From positions 186,001-250,000 of the forward strand of contig NZ_FOZV01000002.1 in assembly GCF_900116065.1 (NCBI RefSeq): 64,000 nucleotides of DNA. The letters run 5' to 3'. The notes under the pieces are model-generated. The model saw only the letters and a list, made by a program, of their open reading frames with translations, searched no databases and was not told where the DNA came from. Made by a program: the position numbers and the translations under genes. Shown in pieces: positions 1 to 9,556 of this stretch; position 1 is the stretch's first letter, and every line of letters begins with the position of its first letter. The stretch is from Brevundimonas viscosa. GTDB lineage: Bacteria > Pseudomonadota > Alphaproteobacteria > Caulobacterales > Caulobacteraceae.

Positions 1-633
1 GTTCAGCCGCCGCGCCGTCTCCAGCTCGGCGGCCGACAGGTAGGCGTTGCGGCTCGACAGCGCGAGGCCGTGGCCGTCGCGGGCGGTGGGCATGCCGACG
101 ATCTCCACCGGGATGTCCAGATCGCGCACCAGCCGCCGGACCACCATCAGCTGTTGCCAGTCCTTCTCGCCGAACACGGCGACGTCCGGCTGCACCTGGT
201 TGAACAGCTTGGCCACCACCAGGGCCACGCCGCCGAACATCTGCGGCCGGAAGGCCCCCTCCAGCCCCGCGGCCGGGCCGCCGACGTCGATCCGGGTGGT
301 GGCGCCGGCGGGATACATCTCCTCGACCGCCGGCGCGTACATCAGCTCGCAGCCCGCCCCCGCCAGCAACTCCGCGTCGCGCGCTTCCTGGCGGGGATAG
401 GTCCCGAGATCCTCGTGCGCGGCGAACTGGGTCGGGTTGACGAACACGCTCGCCACCACCTTGTCGGTCCGCTCGATCGCGGCCCGCACCAGCGACAGGT
501 GGCCGTCGTGCAAGGCGCCCATGGTCGGAACGAAGCCGACGCTGAACCCTTGCCGCCGCCAGCCGCTTACCGTCTCGCGCAGTTCGGCGATGGTGCGCGC
601 CACGGGCAGGGCGGGGGTTTCGAGGTCGGCCAT
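1..633 (-). CDS. panC: Pantoate--beta-alanine ligase PanC (partial, 3' end outside window)
   Basis: Condenses pantoate and beta-alanine with ATP to make pantothenate, in the cytoplasm. The 211 visible residues start at ATG 633 and run off the left edge with no stop. The N-terminus carries the nucleotide-binding [12 protein letters not shown] stretch (HxGH signature), followed by [16 protein letters not shown] and [10 protein letters not shown], all hallmark PanC segments. The family is about 280 residues, so roughly the last quarter is missing. It is divergent from the SPOR lipoprotein gene, with 76 bp between the two starts. A panC-mipZ neighbourhood is known in Caulobacter. Confidence 0.95.
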   Translation of the reverse strand, partial: MADLETPALPVARTIAELRETVSGWRRQGFSVGFVPTMGALHDGHLSLVRAAIERTDKVVASVFVNPTQFAAHEDLGTYPRQEARDAELLAGAGCELMYAPAVEEMYPAGATTRIDVGGPAAGLEGAFRPQMFGGVALVVAKLFNQVQPDVAVFGEKDWQQLMVVRRLVRDLDIPVEIVGMPTARDGHGLALSSRNAYLSAAELETARRLN

Positions 634-709
634 GGTGAACGGATTAACCCTTCGCGTTAGGCGTGATCGTGAACCGCGTTGCAAAGCTCCGCGTGCCAGG
701 GTCCGGCTT

Positions 710-1360
710 ATGACGCCGCGTGTCCCGTTCCGTCCAGTGCTCGCCTTGCTCCTCGCCATGGGCCTGACCGCCTGCGGCGCGGTCGAGAGCGACCCGAAAC
801 GGTTCGAGAACATGGCCGAGCGCGTGGCCGCCATCCCGCTGGAAGGGTCGGCCCGGGCGACGCCGGCGGACGCACCGACGGCCCGCCCCGCCGCCGATCG
901 CGGCCTTCGGCCGGCGCTGCGCGTAGAGGTCCTGGATCCGCACGCCCTGTGGGACGCCCGCGACGGCGGCCTCGACGGCGTGATCCAGACGGCGAGCACG
1001 CGCGTGGCCGCTGCGGCTGCGCCGGCCGTGGTCGACGGCGTGGTGACCGAGGTTCGGCAGCGCGTGGACGGCGTCGCCCGGCGGGTCCCGCTCCGACCGG
1101 CGCTTCGCATGGTCGAGGCGGATCGGCCCCTGGTCCAGCTCGGCGCCTATTCGACCGAGGCGGCCGCCCGGGCCGCGTGGGGCCGCCTGCATGCCGGTCC
1201 CGCCGCCGAGGCGCTGCAGGGGCTGTCGCCGGTTCTGGAGCCGGTCGAGGTCGGCGGTCGCCGCCTGGTCCGTCTGAAGACGCCGGCCCCCGCCGCCGGG
1301 GCCGCCGCCCTCTGCGCCGCCGCGGGCGTCGACGATCCGTGGTGCCGGCGCGCCGCCTGA
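710..1360 (+). CDS. SPOR-domain lipoprotein
   Basis: A 216-residue predicted lipoprotein. The signal peptide (residues 1-21) ends in a lipobox, LTAC, with the lipidated Cys at 22. The middle is Ala/Arg/Val-rich low-complexity sequence. A C-terminal SPOR-like domain (about 140-208) begins [16 protein letters not shown], the usual first strand and helix of a fold that binds denuded peptidoglycan at the septum. Reading is open further upstream, but ATG 710 is chosen because it gives a clean signal peptide. Septal localisation is inferred from the domain, and its position beside mipZ fits a division role. The exact function is unknown. Confidence 0.75.
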   Translation: MTPRVPFRPVLALLLAMGLTACGAVESDPKRFENMAERVAAIPLEGSARATPADAPTARPAADRGLRPALRVEVLDPHALWDARDGGLDGVIQTASTRVAAAAAPAVVDGVVTEVRQRVDGVARRVPLRPALRMVEADRPLVQLGAYSTEAAARAAWGRLHAGPAAEALQGLSPVLEPVEVGGRRLVRLKTPAPAAGAAALCAAAGVDDPWCRRAA

Positions 1361-1443
1361 CGCCAATTCACAGCTTCGCCGGGCGCTCCGCGTTGACGCC
1401 GCTCCCGCCGGCGGCGACCCTGTCGCCCCATGACCGCGGGTTC

Positions 1444-1467
1444 GAGTCGGCGGTCGCTTCAGGATTC
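1444..1467 (+). promoter_or_regulatory. Paired GANTC (CcrM) sites upstream of mipZ
   Basis: GAGTC at 1444-1448 and GATTC at 1463-1467 lie 31 and 12 bp before the mipZ start. GANTC is the target of the cell-cycle methyltransferase CcrM, and mipZ is reported among CcrM/GcrA-dependent genes in Caulobacter. The sites are seen directly; their regulatory role here is inference, and the transcription start is unknown. Confidence 0.5.
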
Positions 1468-1474
1468 GAATTCC

Positions 1475-2314
1475 ATGGCTGACCCTGTGGTCATCGTCGT
1501 CGGCAACGAGAAAGGCGGGGCGGGCAAGTCGACGCTCGCCATCCATATCGTCACCGGCCTGCTGCACGCCGGCAAGCGGGTGGCCATCATCGATCTGGAC
1601 CTGCGCCAGCGCTCGATGTCCCGCTTCTTCGCCAACCGGGCCGCGTGGACGTCGGCCAACGGGCAGACCCTGCCGATGCCGGTGGAGCCGGACATGGGCG
1701 ACGGCAAGGAACTGGCCCGGGCCGCCGAGGCGGAGCAGCTCGCGCGCTTCGAGGTCGCCTTCGCCGAGGCGAGGGCCATCGCCGACTTCATCCTCATCGA
1801 CACCCCGGGAGGCGACACCGTGCTGTCCCGCGCCGCCCACGGTCTCGCCGACCAGATCGTCACCCCGATGAACGACAGCTTCGTCGACTTCGACCTGCTG
1901 GGCCAGGTCGATCCCGTCACCCTCGAGCTGCAGAAGCCGTCGATCTATTCCGAGAGCGTCTGGGAGGCGCGCAAACACCGGGCCATCACCCAGGGCCGGA
2001 ACGCCGCCATCGACTGGATCGTGGTCGTCAACCGCATGGCCGTCGCCGCCGCCCGCAACCGCCAGCGCCTCGAGGAGCGGATGGAGAAGCTGGCCCGCCG
2101 CGTCGGCTTCCGCATCGGCCCCGGCCTGCGTGATCGGGTCATCTATCGCGAACTGTTCCCCTTCGGCCTGACCGTCGCCGACCTGTCCAACGAGGTCCGG
2201 CCGGTGGCCGTGTCGCTGGCGCACGTCGCCGCCCGCCAGGAGCTGCGCAGCCTGATGCTGGCGCTGGGCCTCGACGGCGGCCAGCTGGACGCGCCGCTCG
2301 ACGCGGCGGCCTGA
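1475..2314 (+). CDS. mipZ: Division-plane positioning ATPase MipZ
   Basis: A 279-residue ParA/MinD-superfamily ATPase. In Caulobacter MipZ forms a gradient from the ParB-marked poles and inhibits FtsZ polymerisation, which places the ring at midcell. A deviant Walker A motif, KGGAGKST, lies at 13-20, the Walker A' region DLDLRQRS at about 41-48 and Walker B DTPGGD at about 109-114. The C-terminal stretch GFRIGPGLRDRVIYRELFPF matches Caulobacter MipZ as I remember it. ATG 1475 is chosen over an in-frame ATG at 1430 because MADPVVIVVGNEKGG is the normal family N-terminus. Two GANTC sites lie within 31 bp upstream. The stop is 4 bp before the next start. Confidence 0.96.
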   Translation: MADPVVIVVGNEKGGAGKSTLAIHIVTGLLHAGKRVAIIDLDLRQRSMSRFFANRAAWTSANGQTLPMPVEPDMGDGKELARAAEAEQLARFEVAFAEARAIADFILIDTPGGDTVLSRAAHGLADQIVTPMNDSFVDFDLLGQVDPVTLELQKPSIYSESVWEARKHRAITQGRNAAIDWIVVVNRMAVAAARNRQRLEERMEKLARRVGFRIGPGLRDRVIYRELFPFGLTVADLSNEVRPVAVSLAHVAARQELRSLMLALGLDGGQLDAPLDAAA

Positions 2315-2318
2315 GCGG

Positions 2319-2738
2319 GTGAGCCTCGTCTGGCTGGCGCTGGCGGCGATCGCCGTGTGGGCGCTCGTCCGGCTGGGGCGGCAGGGCGAGCGTCCGGGGC
2401 GCGGTCACTGGCGGGTCGCCGCCACTCTGCTGGGAGCGGTGCTGCTGGCTGGCGCGGTGCTGGCCGGGTCGCGAGGGGCCTGGATCGCCACGGCGGCGCT
2501 GGCCGGCGCCGGTCTCTGGTTCCTGATCGCTTCGCGACAGCGCACCGTCGCCCCTCGGACGGAGTCCATGACCGACGCCGAGGCGCGGTCCCTGCTGGGC
2601 GTCGCCCCCGACGCCTCGCACGCCGAGATCAACGCCGCCTGGAAGCGGTTGATGGCCCGCGCCCATCCGGACCAGGGCGGCACGGACGGACTGGCCGCGC
2701 GCCTCAACGCCGCGCGCGACCATCTCCTGAAGCGCTAG
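2319..2738 (+). CDS. Membrane-anchored J-domain (DnaJ-like) protein
   Basis: A 139-residue protein with hydrophobic N-terminal segments (about residues 1-20 and 28-70) and a C-terminal J domain (about 85-139) containing the obligatory HPD tripeptide in RAHPDQGGTDGLAARLN. J domains stimulate Hsp70 ATPases, so this should be a cytoplasm-facing DnaK or mitochondrial-Tim14-like co-chaperone at the inner membrane. The start is GTG 2319, only 4 bp after the mipZ stop, so the two are probably translationally coupled. Its 3' end overlaps the convergent topA by 4 bp. The client is unknown. Confidence 0.82.
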   Translation: MSLVWLALAAIAVWALVRLGRQGERPGRGHWRVAATLLGAVLLAGAVLAGSRGAWIATAALAGAGLWFLIASRQRTVAPRTESMTDAEARSLLGVAPDASHAEINAAWKRLMARAHPDQGGTDGLAARLNAARDHLLKR

Positions 2739-5326
2739 GCCTTGGCCTTCTTCGCCGGCGCCTTCTTCGCGGCCGGCTTCTTCGCCGCCGCCTTGGGCGC
2801 GGCCTTTTTCGCCGAAGTCTTCTTGCCCTTGGCCGGCGCGCCCGCCTTGGCGGCCAGCAGCGGCAGGGCGGCCTCCAGCGTCATGTCCTCGGGGGCCGTG
2901 CCCTTCGGCAGGGTGGCGTTGACCTTGCCGGACTTCACATAGGGGCCGAAGCGGCCCGCCATGACCTGCACCGGATCGCCGGTCTCCGGGTGCGCCCCCA
3001 GCTCCTTCAGTGGCGCGACCGCCGAGCCGCGCCCGGCCCGTCCGGCCCGCTTCTCCGCCAGCAGGGCCACCGCCCGGTTCAGGCCGATGTCGAAAACCTC
3101 ATCGATGTCAGAGACATTGGCGTAGGTCCCGGCATGCTGCACGAAGGGGCCGTAGCGGCCGAGGCCGGCGGTGATCGGCTTGCCGTCCTCCGGGTGCAGC
3201 CCGACCTCGCGCGGCAGGCGCAGCAGGCGCAGGGCCTGTTCCAGCTCCAGCGACGCCGCCGACCAACCCTTGGGCAGGGACGAACGCTTCGGCTTGTCGG
3301 CGTCGCCGGCGGTTTCGACGTAGGGGCCGAAGCGGCCGATCTTCAGCAGCACCGGCTGACCGGTGGCGGGGTCGACGCCCAGCTCGCGATCGCTGGCGGC
3401 TTCCTCGGCGCCGGCGCCCGCGCCGAAGCCGCGGGTGTATTTGCACTCGGGGTAGTTCGAGCAGCCGATGAAGGTCGACTTCATCTTGAAGCTGGCCTTC
3501 AGGTGCAGCCGCCCCGTGCCGCAGACCGGGCAGGCGCGTGCGTCCGACCCGTCCGCCTTGGGCGGGAACAGGAAGGGCCCGATGGCCTCGTCCAGCTTGT
3601 CGATCACCCCCTGAAGGGCGGTGACCTGGTCCGTGGCCGGCTTCAGCTGGCCCCAGAAATCGCGCAGCAGCACCTTCCAGTCGAGGTCGCCGGCGGAAAC
3701 CTCGTCGAGCCGGGTCTCAAGGTCGGCGGTGAAGTCGTACTCCACCCACTTTCCGAAGAACTGCTCAAGGAAGGCCGTCACCAGCCGCCCGGTGTCCTCG
3801 GGGATGAAGCGGTTCTTGTCCATGCGGACATAGCCGCGGTCGCGCAGGGTGGTCAGGATCGAGGCGTAGGTCGAGGGCCGGCCGATGCCCAGTTCCTCCA
3901 GCTTCTTCACCAGGGTCGCTTCCGAGAAGCGCGGCGGCGGTTCGGTGAAGTGCTGTTCGGTGCGGATCGCCTCGACCTTCGCCGCGGCGCCTTCCTTCAG
4001 CGCCGGCAGGCGGGTGGCGTCGTCCTCGTCGTCGTCGGACTTCGGCCTGTCGTCCCGACCCTCCTCGTACACGGCGATGAAGCCGTCGAAAGCCACCACC
4101 TGTCCGGTGGCGCGCAGTCCGGTCTGGCCGTCGGCGCTGTCGATCTCGACCGTGGTCCGGTCCAGTCGCGCGCTCTCCATCTGGCTGGCGACCATGCGCT
4201 TCCAGATCAGCTCGTAGAGGCGCTGCAGATCCGGCTCCAGGCGCAGGGAGTCGGGCGTGCGGCCGATGTTGGTCGGCCGGATCGCCTCGTGCGCCTCCTG
4301 GGCGTTCTTGGCCTTGGTCTTGTAGTAGCGCGGCTCCGCCGGGACATAGGCGGGACCGAAGCGTTCGGCGATCACGTCGCGGGCTTGGGCGATCCCCTCC
4401 GGGCTCACCGACACGCCGTCGGTTCGCATGTAGGTGATCAGGCCGCCCTGGTCGTCGACGCCCTCGTACAGCTTCTGCGCCGCCTGCATGGTGCGCTGGG
4501 CGGTGAAGCCCAGCTTGCGGCTGGCCTCCTGCTGCAAGGTGGAGGTGGTGAAGGGCGGGGCGGGTGAACGCTTGACCGGCTTCTTCTCGATCGAGCGGAT
4601 GGTGAAGGCGCCGCCGTTGATGGCCTCGCGCGCCGCGCTGGCCATCGCCTCGGAAACGATGTCGAGCCTCTGCACCCGCTTGCCGGCGTGCTTGACCAGT
4701 CGCGCCGTGAACGGCGGGCTGTCGGCCGCCAGATCGGCCTCGACCGACCAGTACTCCTGCGGCCGGAAACGCTCGATCTCGAGCTCGCGGTCGACCACGA
4801 TGCGCAGGGCCACCGACTGCACCCGGCCGGCCGAGCGCGCGCCCGGCAGCTTGCGCCACAGCACCGGCGAGAGGGTGAAGCCGACCAGATAGTCCAGCGC
4901 GCGGCGGGCCAGGTAGGCCTCGACCAGCTCCATGTCGAGTTCGCGCGGCGCCGCCATGGCCTCCAGCACCGCCCCCTTGGTGATGGCGTTGAAGGTGACC
5001 CGCTGGACCTGCTTGTCCTTCAGCGCCTTCTTCTTCTGCAACACCTCCAGCACGTGCCAGCTGATCGCCTCGCCCTCGCGATCCGGGTCGGTGGCGAGGA
5101 TGACGCGGTCCGACTTCTTCGCCGCCTCGGCGATCTCGGACAGCCGCTTGGAGGCCTTGGCGTCGACCTCCCAGCTCATGGCGAAGTCGTCGTCGGGCGC
5201 GACCGAGCCGTCCTTCGACGGCAGGTCGCGGACGTGTCCGTAGGAGGCCAGGACGGTGAAGTCCGGACCCAGATACTTGTTGATGGTCTTGGCCTTTGCG
5301 GGGCTCTCGACGACGACGAGGTTCAT
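2735..5326 (-). CDS. topA: DNA topoisomerase I
   Basis: An 863-residue type IA topoisomerase that relaxes negatively supercoiled DNA through a 5'-phosphotyrosine intermediate. The Toprim domain starts at residue 1 (MNLVVVESPAKAKTI) with the metal-binding DPDREGEAISWH at 80-91. The catalytic Tyr is about 299 in GLITYMRTDG. A four-Cys zinc ribbon (CPVCG...CSNYPEC) follows the core, and several topo-C repeats of the GRFGPYV type form the tail. The last 40 residues or so are a Lys/Ala/Pro-rich basic tail. Gene order plsY-dprA-topA, all leftward, is typical of Caulobacter relatives; the dprA stop is 80 bp upstream of this start. Confidence 0.97.
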   Translation of the reverse strand: MNLVVVESPAKAKTINKYLGPDFTVLASYGHVRDLPSKDGSVAPDDDFAMSWEVDAKASKRLSEIAEAAKKSDRVILATDPDREGEAISWHVLEVLQKKKALKDKQVQRVTFNAITKGAVLEAMAAPRELDMELVEAYLARRALDYLVGFTLSPVLWRKLPGARSAGRVQSVALRIVVDRELEIERFRPQEYWSVEADLAADSPPFTARLVKHAGKRVQRLDIVSEAMASAAREAINGGAFTIRSIEKKPVKRSPAPPFTTSTLQQEASRKLGFTAQRTMQAAQKLYEGVDDQGGLITYMRTDGVSVSPEGIAQARDVIAERFGPAYVPAEPRYYKTKAKNAQEAHEAIRPTNIGRTPDSLRLEPDLQRLYELIWKRMVASQMESARLDRTTVEIDSADGQTGLRATGQVVAFDGFIAVYEEGRDDRPKSDDDEDDATRLPALKEGAAAKVEAIRTEQHFTEPPPRFSEATLVKKLEELGIGRPSTYASILTTLRDRGYVRMDKNRFIPEDTGRLVTAFLEQFFGKWVEYDFTADLETRLDEVSAGDLDWKVLLRDFWGQLKPATDQVTALQGVIDKLDEAIGPFLFPPKADGSDARACPVCGTGRLHLKASFKMKSTFIGCSNYPECKYTRGFGAGAGAEEAASDRELGVDPATGQPVLLKIGRFGPYVETAGDADKPKRSSLPKGWSAASLELEQALRLLRLPREVGLHPEDGKPITAGLGRYGPFVQHAGTYANVSDIDEVFDIGLNRAVALLAEKRAGRAGRGSAVAPLKELGAHPETGDPVQVMAGRFGPYVKSGKVNATLPKGTAPEDMTLEAALPLLAAKAGAPAKGKKTSAKKAAPKAAAKKPAAKKAPAKKAKA

Positions 5327-5405
5327 GCGGGGAGGGGCCTTTCAGAGGCGCGGGAACGTGGTTGGCTCAGGCCCGCGTGTCAATCGGCCGTTGTCGCGAC
5401 GGCTC

Positions 5406-6488
5406 TCACAGCGAGGCCAGACCGCCCGGCAGCAGGGTCGCCCGGCCGGCCAGGCTGAGCTCGAGCAGGGCCGCGGCCACGGCCCCGACCGGCGCGCCGG
5501 CGGCCCGGGCCAGCTCGTCGCGCGGCGTCGGGGTGGGGGAGAGCAGGGCGGCCACCCGCTCGACCAGTTCCGCCTCGATCTCGTCGGGCGCGCCCGCGAA
5601 TGGCGTGTCTCCGGCCGGCTCGCGGATGGCCCGTGGCCGCTCGAACTCGCGCTCGATGTCGGCCAGCCCCTCGCACAGGATTGCGCCCTGGCGCAGCAGT
5701 TCGTTCGGTCCCTTCGAGCGCGGATCGAGCGGCGAGCCCGGCACGGCGAAGACGTCGCGGCCCTGCTCCGCAGCCAGCCGGGCGGTGATCAGCGAACCCG
5801 ACCGCAGTTCCGCCTCGACCACCACCACCCCGCGCGACAGGCCCGAGATGATGCGATTGCGGCGGGGGAAGTCCTTGGCCTGCGCCCGCGCCCCGACGGG
5901 GCTCTCCGAGACCACGCAGCCCTGCTCGACGATCTGCCGGTACAGGTCGGCGTTGTCCGGCGGATAGACGTCGTCGATCCCGCCGCCCAGCACCGCCACC
6001 GTTCCGGTCGGCAGCGCGCCGGCGTGGGCCGCGCCGTCGATTCCCCGCGCCATGCCCGAGACCACGATGTGGCCCGCCTCTCCCAGCTGTTGCGCCAGTC
6101 CCCGCGCAATCCGCTGGCCGCCGGCCGAAGCGATGCGCGCCCCGACGATCGCCATGGACGGCCGCGCCATCAGCGCGGGATCGCCCAGGGTCCACAGCAG
6201 CGGCGGCGGCGGGTCGATGGCCGCCAGCAGGACGGGATAGTCGGCGTCGCCGAACACGATCAGCTGCGCTTTCAGCCGCTCGCCCGCGGCGAGCTCGGCG
6301 TCTATCTCTCCGGGAGACGGCAGGGTGAAGCCATGACCGCCGCCACGGCGGACGAGGTCGGGCAAGGCGTCGAGGGCCCGCGCGGCCGTTCCGAAGCGGT
6401 CCAGCAACTGGCGGAAGCTGACGGGACCGACGCGGTCGGTGCGGGCCAGCCGCAGCCGGGCGAACCGCTCGGCCGCCTCGAGGGTCAC
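5406..6488 (-). CDS. dprA: DNA-processing protein DprA
   Basis: A 360-residue DprA/Smf protein that binds incoming single-stranded DNA and loads RecA during natural transformation. An N-terminal SAM/HhH-like part is followed by a Rossmann-like core with [40 protein letters not shown] and [16 protein letters not shown], all diagnostic. A C-terminal winged-helix DprA-like domain (about 300-360) contains the [11 protein letters not shown] recognition region. The start overlaps the plsY stop by 4 bp (6485-6488), so the two are coupled. Confidence 0.95.
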   Translation of the reverse strand: MTLEAAERFARLRLARTDRVGPVSFRQLLDRFGTAARALDALPDLVRRGGGHGFTLPSPGEIDAELAAGERLKAQLIVFGDADYPVLLAAIDPPPPLLWTLGDPALMARPSMAIVGARIASAGGQRIARGLAQQLGEAGHIVVSGMARGIDGAAHAGALPTGTVAVLGGGIDDVYPPDNADLYRQIVEQGCVVSESPVGARAQAKDFPRRNRIISGLSRGVVVVEAELRSGSLITARLAAEQGRDVFAVPGSPLDPRSKGPNELLRQGAILCEGLADIEREFERPRAIREPAGDTPFAGAPDEIEAELVERVAALLSPTPTPRDELARAAGAPVGAVAAALLELSLAGRATLLPGGLASL

Positions 6489-7135
6489 CCCTTCTTCGCC
6501 CCGATGCGCGGCTCCGTCCCCTTCAGCAGGCGGCCGATGTTCTCGCTGTGGCGAATCCAGATCAGCACCGCGGTGAAGGCGGCCAGCGAGAGGATGGGGG
6601 CCGGGGCCGGCAGTCCGAGAGCGGCCAGCGGGAGCAGGGCGTAGAGCGGCGCGGCCGCCGAGGCGACGAGGGCGGAGAGCGACGAGATGCGGAACAGCGC
6701 CGCCATCAGGATCCAGGTGGCGCCGGCCAGCAGGCCCAGCGGCCAGGCGGCCGCGATCAGCAGGCCGAAGAAGGTCGCCACCCCCTTGCCGCCCTTGAAG
6801 CCGAGCCAGACGGGGAACAGGTGGCCGAGGAAGGCCGCCCCGCCGGCGATCGCCCCGGCGACCTCGCTGTCGAACAGCTGCCGGGCGACCAGCAGGGCCG
6901 CGGCGCCCTTGCCGGCGTCGAGCAGCAGGGTGGCCAGCGCCAGATCCTTGCGCCCCGTGCGCAGCACATTGGTGGCGCCGATGTTGCCCGAGCCGATGCC
7001 GCGGACGTCCTGGCCGGTCGCGGCCCGGGTCAGAATGACGCCGAACGGGATCGAGCCCAGGAGGTATCCCCCGGCCGCCACCAGCGCCAGCGTTCCCAGA
7101 GCGGGCCCGACCAGATCCTGCACCTCAACCCCCAT
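6485..7135 (-). CDS. plsY: Glycerol-3-phosphate acyltransferase PlsY
   Basis: A 216-residue integral membrane enzyme that transfers the acyl group from acyl-phosphate to glycerol-3-phosphate, the first step of phosphatidic acid synthesis in most bacteria. The three conserved loops are visible: [11 protein letters not shown] near the N-terminus, [13 protein letters not shown] (substrate binding) and [13 protein letters not shown] (phosphate loop). About five hydrophobic segments are present. It sits between the dihydroorotase-like gene (96 bp upstream) and dprA (4-bp overlap). Confidence 0.96.
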   Translation of the reverse strand: MGVEVQDLVGPALGTLALVAAGGYLLGSIPFGVILTRAATGQDVRGIGSGNIGATNVLRTGRKDLALATLLLDAGKGAAALLVARQLFDSEVAGAIAGGAAFLGHLFPVWLGFKGGKGVATFFGLLIAAAWPLGLLAGATWILMAALFRISSLSALVASAAAPLYALLPLAALGLPAPAPILSLAAFTAVLIWIRHSENIGRLLKGTEPRIGAKKG

Positions 7136-7230
7136 ACAGCCGACGCGTGTATATCATGCGGGCGCGCGGCTTCGCCAGCCGGCGGAAGATGGTGTGATTC
7201 GGTGAAGCTCGTGTCCGCCGCCCGGACGCG

Positions 7231-8532
7231 TCACCGGCCGTCGTGCACGACGCGCCCGCCGGCCACCGTCAGCCGCACCTTGCCCTGCAGCCGTCGGCCG
7301 TCGAAGGGCGAGTTCTTGGACTTGGAGCGCAACGCGTCGGCGGCTATGACCACCGGCGCGCCCGGGTCGAACAGCACGAGGTCGGCCGGCGCGCCCGCCG
7401 CCAGCCGTCCGGCCTCGAGGCCGAGCAGGTCGGCGGGCCCCGCCGTCAGCGGCCGCAGCAGGTCCAGCAGGTCCAGGCCTTCGGCGTGATGCAGCGTCAG
7501 CGCCGCCGGCAGCAGGGTCTCCAGCCCGACGGCGCCCGGCGCGGCCTCGGCGAAGGGCCGCCGCTTGTCTTCGGCCGGGGCCGGGGCGTGGGCCGAGGTG
7601 ATGACGTCGATCAGCCCTTCGCGCACCGCCTCGACCAGCGCCTGCCGGTCGCTCTCGGTGCGCAGCGGCGGATCCAGCCGGTAGAAGGTCCGGTAGTCGC
7701 CGATGTCGACCTCGTTGAAGCACAGGTGGTTGACCGACACCGAGGCGGCGACCTCCAGCCCCTTCGCCCGCGCCCGCGCCAGGGTCTCCAGCGCGCCCTC
7801 GGTGGAGATCTGGTCGACCAGGAAGCGCGCGCCGGTCTGCTCGACCAGCGCCAGGTCGCGTTCCAGCTGGATGCGTTCGGCGATGGCCGGCGCCGAGGCC
7901 AGCCCCAGCCGGGTCGCCAGCTCGCCCGAGGTCGCCACGGCCCCCTCGCTCAACCACGGATCCGCCGGCCGGCAGGCGATCAGGGCGTTGAAGGCGGCGG
8001 CGTAGCTCATCACCCGCTGCAGGGTGCGGCTGTTGGCGATCACCTTGTCGCCGTCGGTGAAGTACAGGGCGCCGGCCTCGTCCATCAGGCCGATCTCGGC
8101 CATCCGCTGGCCGTCCAGTGCCCGCGTCGCCGCCCCGGCCACGCGCACATTGACCAGCCCCAGCGCCGCGCCGCGTCGCTGGATGAAGTCGACCATGGCC
8201 GGGTCGTCGATGGCCGGGTCGGTGTCCGGCTGCACCACGATGGTGGTGACTCCGCCCGCCGCCGCCGACAGGGCCGCGGACTTCAGCGTCTCCTTCGGCT
8301 CGGCCCCCGGTTCACCGGTCTTGACCCGGATGTCGATCAGGCCAGGCGACAGGCAGAGGCCGCCGGCGTCGACGACCTCCACGCCCTTAGGCGCCGCGGC
8401 GCCCGCGCCATGGACCACCTCGAGGATGCGGCCGTTCTCGACCAGCACGGCGCCGGCGCCGTCGTAGTCCGTCGCCGGGTCGAGCAGGCGCGCGTTCAGG
8501 ATCGCCAGAGCCTTGGCAGCGGACGCGCTCAT
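7231..8532 (-). CDS. pyrX: Dihydroorotase-like protein without metal ligands (PyrC'/PyrX type)
   Basis: A 433-residue amidohydrolase-fold protein recognisable as a dihydroorotase homologue ([46 protein letters not shown]). The catalytic residues are changed. The canonical HxH of DMHVHLR reads R69-V-K71 in [10 protein letters not shown]. The HH pair of the VTxHH motif reads VSVNHL. The catalytic Asp of TDHAPH is replaced ([10 protein letters not shown]). It should therefore not bind the zinc pair. Inactive DHOases that pair structurally with aspartate carbamoyltransferase are known (PyrC' of Pseudomonas), and pyrB overlaps its start by 4 bp, which fits that role. Annotation as an active pyrC would probably be wrong. 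Confidence 0.85.
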   Translation of the reverse strand: MSASAAKALAILNARLLDPATDYDGAGAVLVENGRILEVVHGAGAAAPKGVEVVDAGGLCLSPGLIDIRVKTGEPGAEPKETLKSAALSAAAGGVTTIVVQPDTDPAIDDPAMVDFIQRRGAALGLVNVRVAGAATRALDGQRMAEIGLMDEAGALYFTDGDKVIANSRTLQRVMSYAAAFNALIACRPADPWLSEGAVATSGELATRLGLASAPAIAERIQLERDLALVEQTGARFLVDQISTEGALETLARARAKGLEVAASVSVNHLCFNEVDIGDYRTFYRLDPPLRTESDRQALVEAVREGLIDVITSAHAPAPAEDKRRPFAEAAPGAVGLETLLPAALTLHHAEGLDLLDLLRPLTAGPADLLGLEAGRLAAGAPADLVLFDPGAPVVIAADALRSKSKNSPFDGRRLQGKVRLTVAGGRVVHDGR

Positions 8533-9509
8533 GCCGATGCCTCCTCGCGGCGCACCGACAGGGTGGCCAGCACCGCCATCCGCGCCGCCACGCCCATCTC
8601 GACCTGGTCCTGGATCAGCGACACCGACAGATCGTCGGCCACGTCGGAGTCGATCTCGACGCCCCGGTTCATCGGCCCCGGATGCATCACCTTCGCGCCC
8701 GGGTTCGCCCAGGCCAGCTTCTCGCGATCGAGGCCCCAGAAGCGGAAGAACTCGCGGGTCGAGGGCACCAGCGCCCCCTCCATCCGCTCCAGCTGCAGGC
8801 GCAGCATCATCACCACGTCGCAGCCCCGCAGGCCCTTGCGCATGTCGTGGAACACCTCGCAGCCCCAGCGGTCGGCGTCGCCGGGCACCAGCGTCGGCGG
8901 CCCGATCAGCCGCACGCGGGCGCCCATCATCGACAGCAGGGCCACGTTCGACCGCGCCACGCGGCTGTGGGCGATGTCGCCGCAGATGGCCACCGTCAGT
9001 CCGCCCACGTCGCCGAAGGCGCGGCGCAGACTGAGCAGGTCCAGCAGCGCCTGGGTCGGATGCTCGTGCCGCCCGTCGCCCGCGTTGACCACGGCGCAGC
9101 CGACCTTCTGCGACAGCAGGGCCGCCGCGCCCGAAGCCCCGTGCCGCACCACCAGCACGTCCGGTTTCATGGCGTTCAGGGTCGCCGCCGTGTCGATCAG
9201 GGTCTCGCCCTTGGCCACCGATGACGTGCGCGGCGACAGCGCCGTCACATCCGCGCCGAGACGCCGGGCCGCGATCTCGAACGAGGCCGAGGTGCGGGTC
9301 GAGTTCTCGAAGAACAGATTCACCACCGTCCGGCCGCGCATCAGGTCCAGCGCCTTGGCCCCCTGTCGGTTGAAGTCGACGAAGGCGTCGGCGAGGTCCA
9401 GCAGCGGCGGGACCGTGGCGGCGTTCAGGTCGCCGGCGGACAGGAAGTGGTCACGGGGAAACGGCGCCAGCCGTTCCCGGATGATCTCGGCGAGGTCGGA
9501 CTGGCTCAT
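8529..9509 (-). CDS. pyrB: Aspartate carbamoyltransferase catalytic subunit
   Basis: A 326-residue enzyme that condenses carbamoyl phosphate and aspartate into N-carbamoyl-aspartate, the committed step of pyrimidine synthesis. The carbamoyl-phosphate site [13 protein letters not shown] is present, with [21 protein letters not shown], and [13 protein letters not shown] near the C-terminus. ATG 9509 ([14 protein letters not shown]) is chosen; reading is open to 9755 but that extension overlaps the AEC transporter and is not protein-like. The 4-bp overlap with the next gene implies coupled synthesis with the pseudo-dihydroorotase. Confidence 0.96.
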   Translation of the reverse strand: MSQSDLAEIIRERLAPFPRDHFLSAGDLNAATVPPLLDLADAFVDFNRQGAKALDLMRGRTVVNLFFENSTRTSASFEIAARRLGADVTALSPRTSSVAKGETLIDTAATLNAMKPDVLVVRHGASGAAALLSQKVGCAVVNAGDGRHEHPTQALLDLLSLRRAFGDVGGLTVAICGDIAHSRVARSNVALLSMMGARVRLIGPPTLVPGDADRWGCEVFHDMRKGLRGCDVVMMLRLQLERMEGALVPSTREFFRFWGLDREKLAWANPGAKVMHPGPMNRGVEIDSDVADDLSVSLIQDQVEMGVAARMAVLATLSVRREEASA

Positions 9510-9556
9510 CGAAGCCCGGCTATAGGGCCAGCCGCGCCGGAACGGAAGCCGTCGCC

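Noticed and set aside
2357..4567. A 736-codon plus-strand frame opposite topA
   Set aside because: Shadow frame of topA; no motif, and composition reflects the GC-rich third positions of the real gene.
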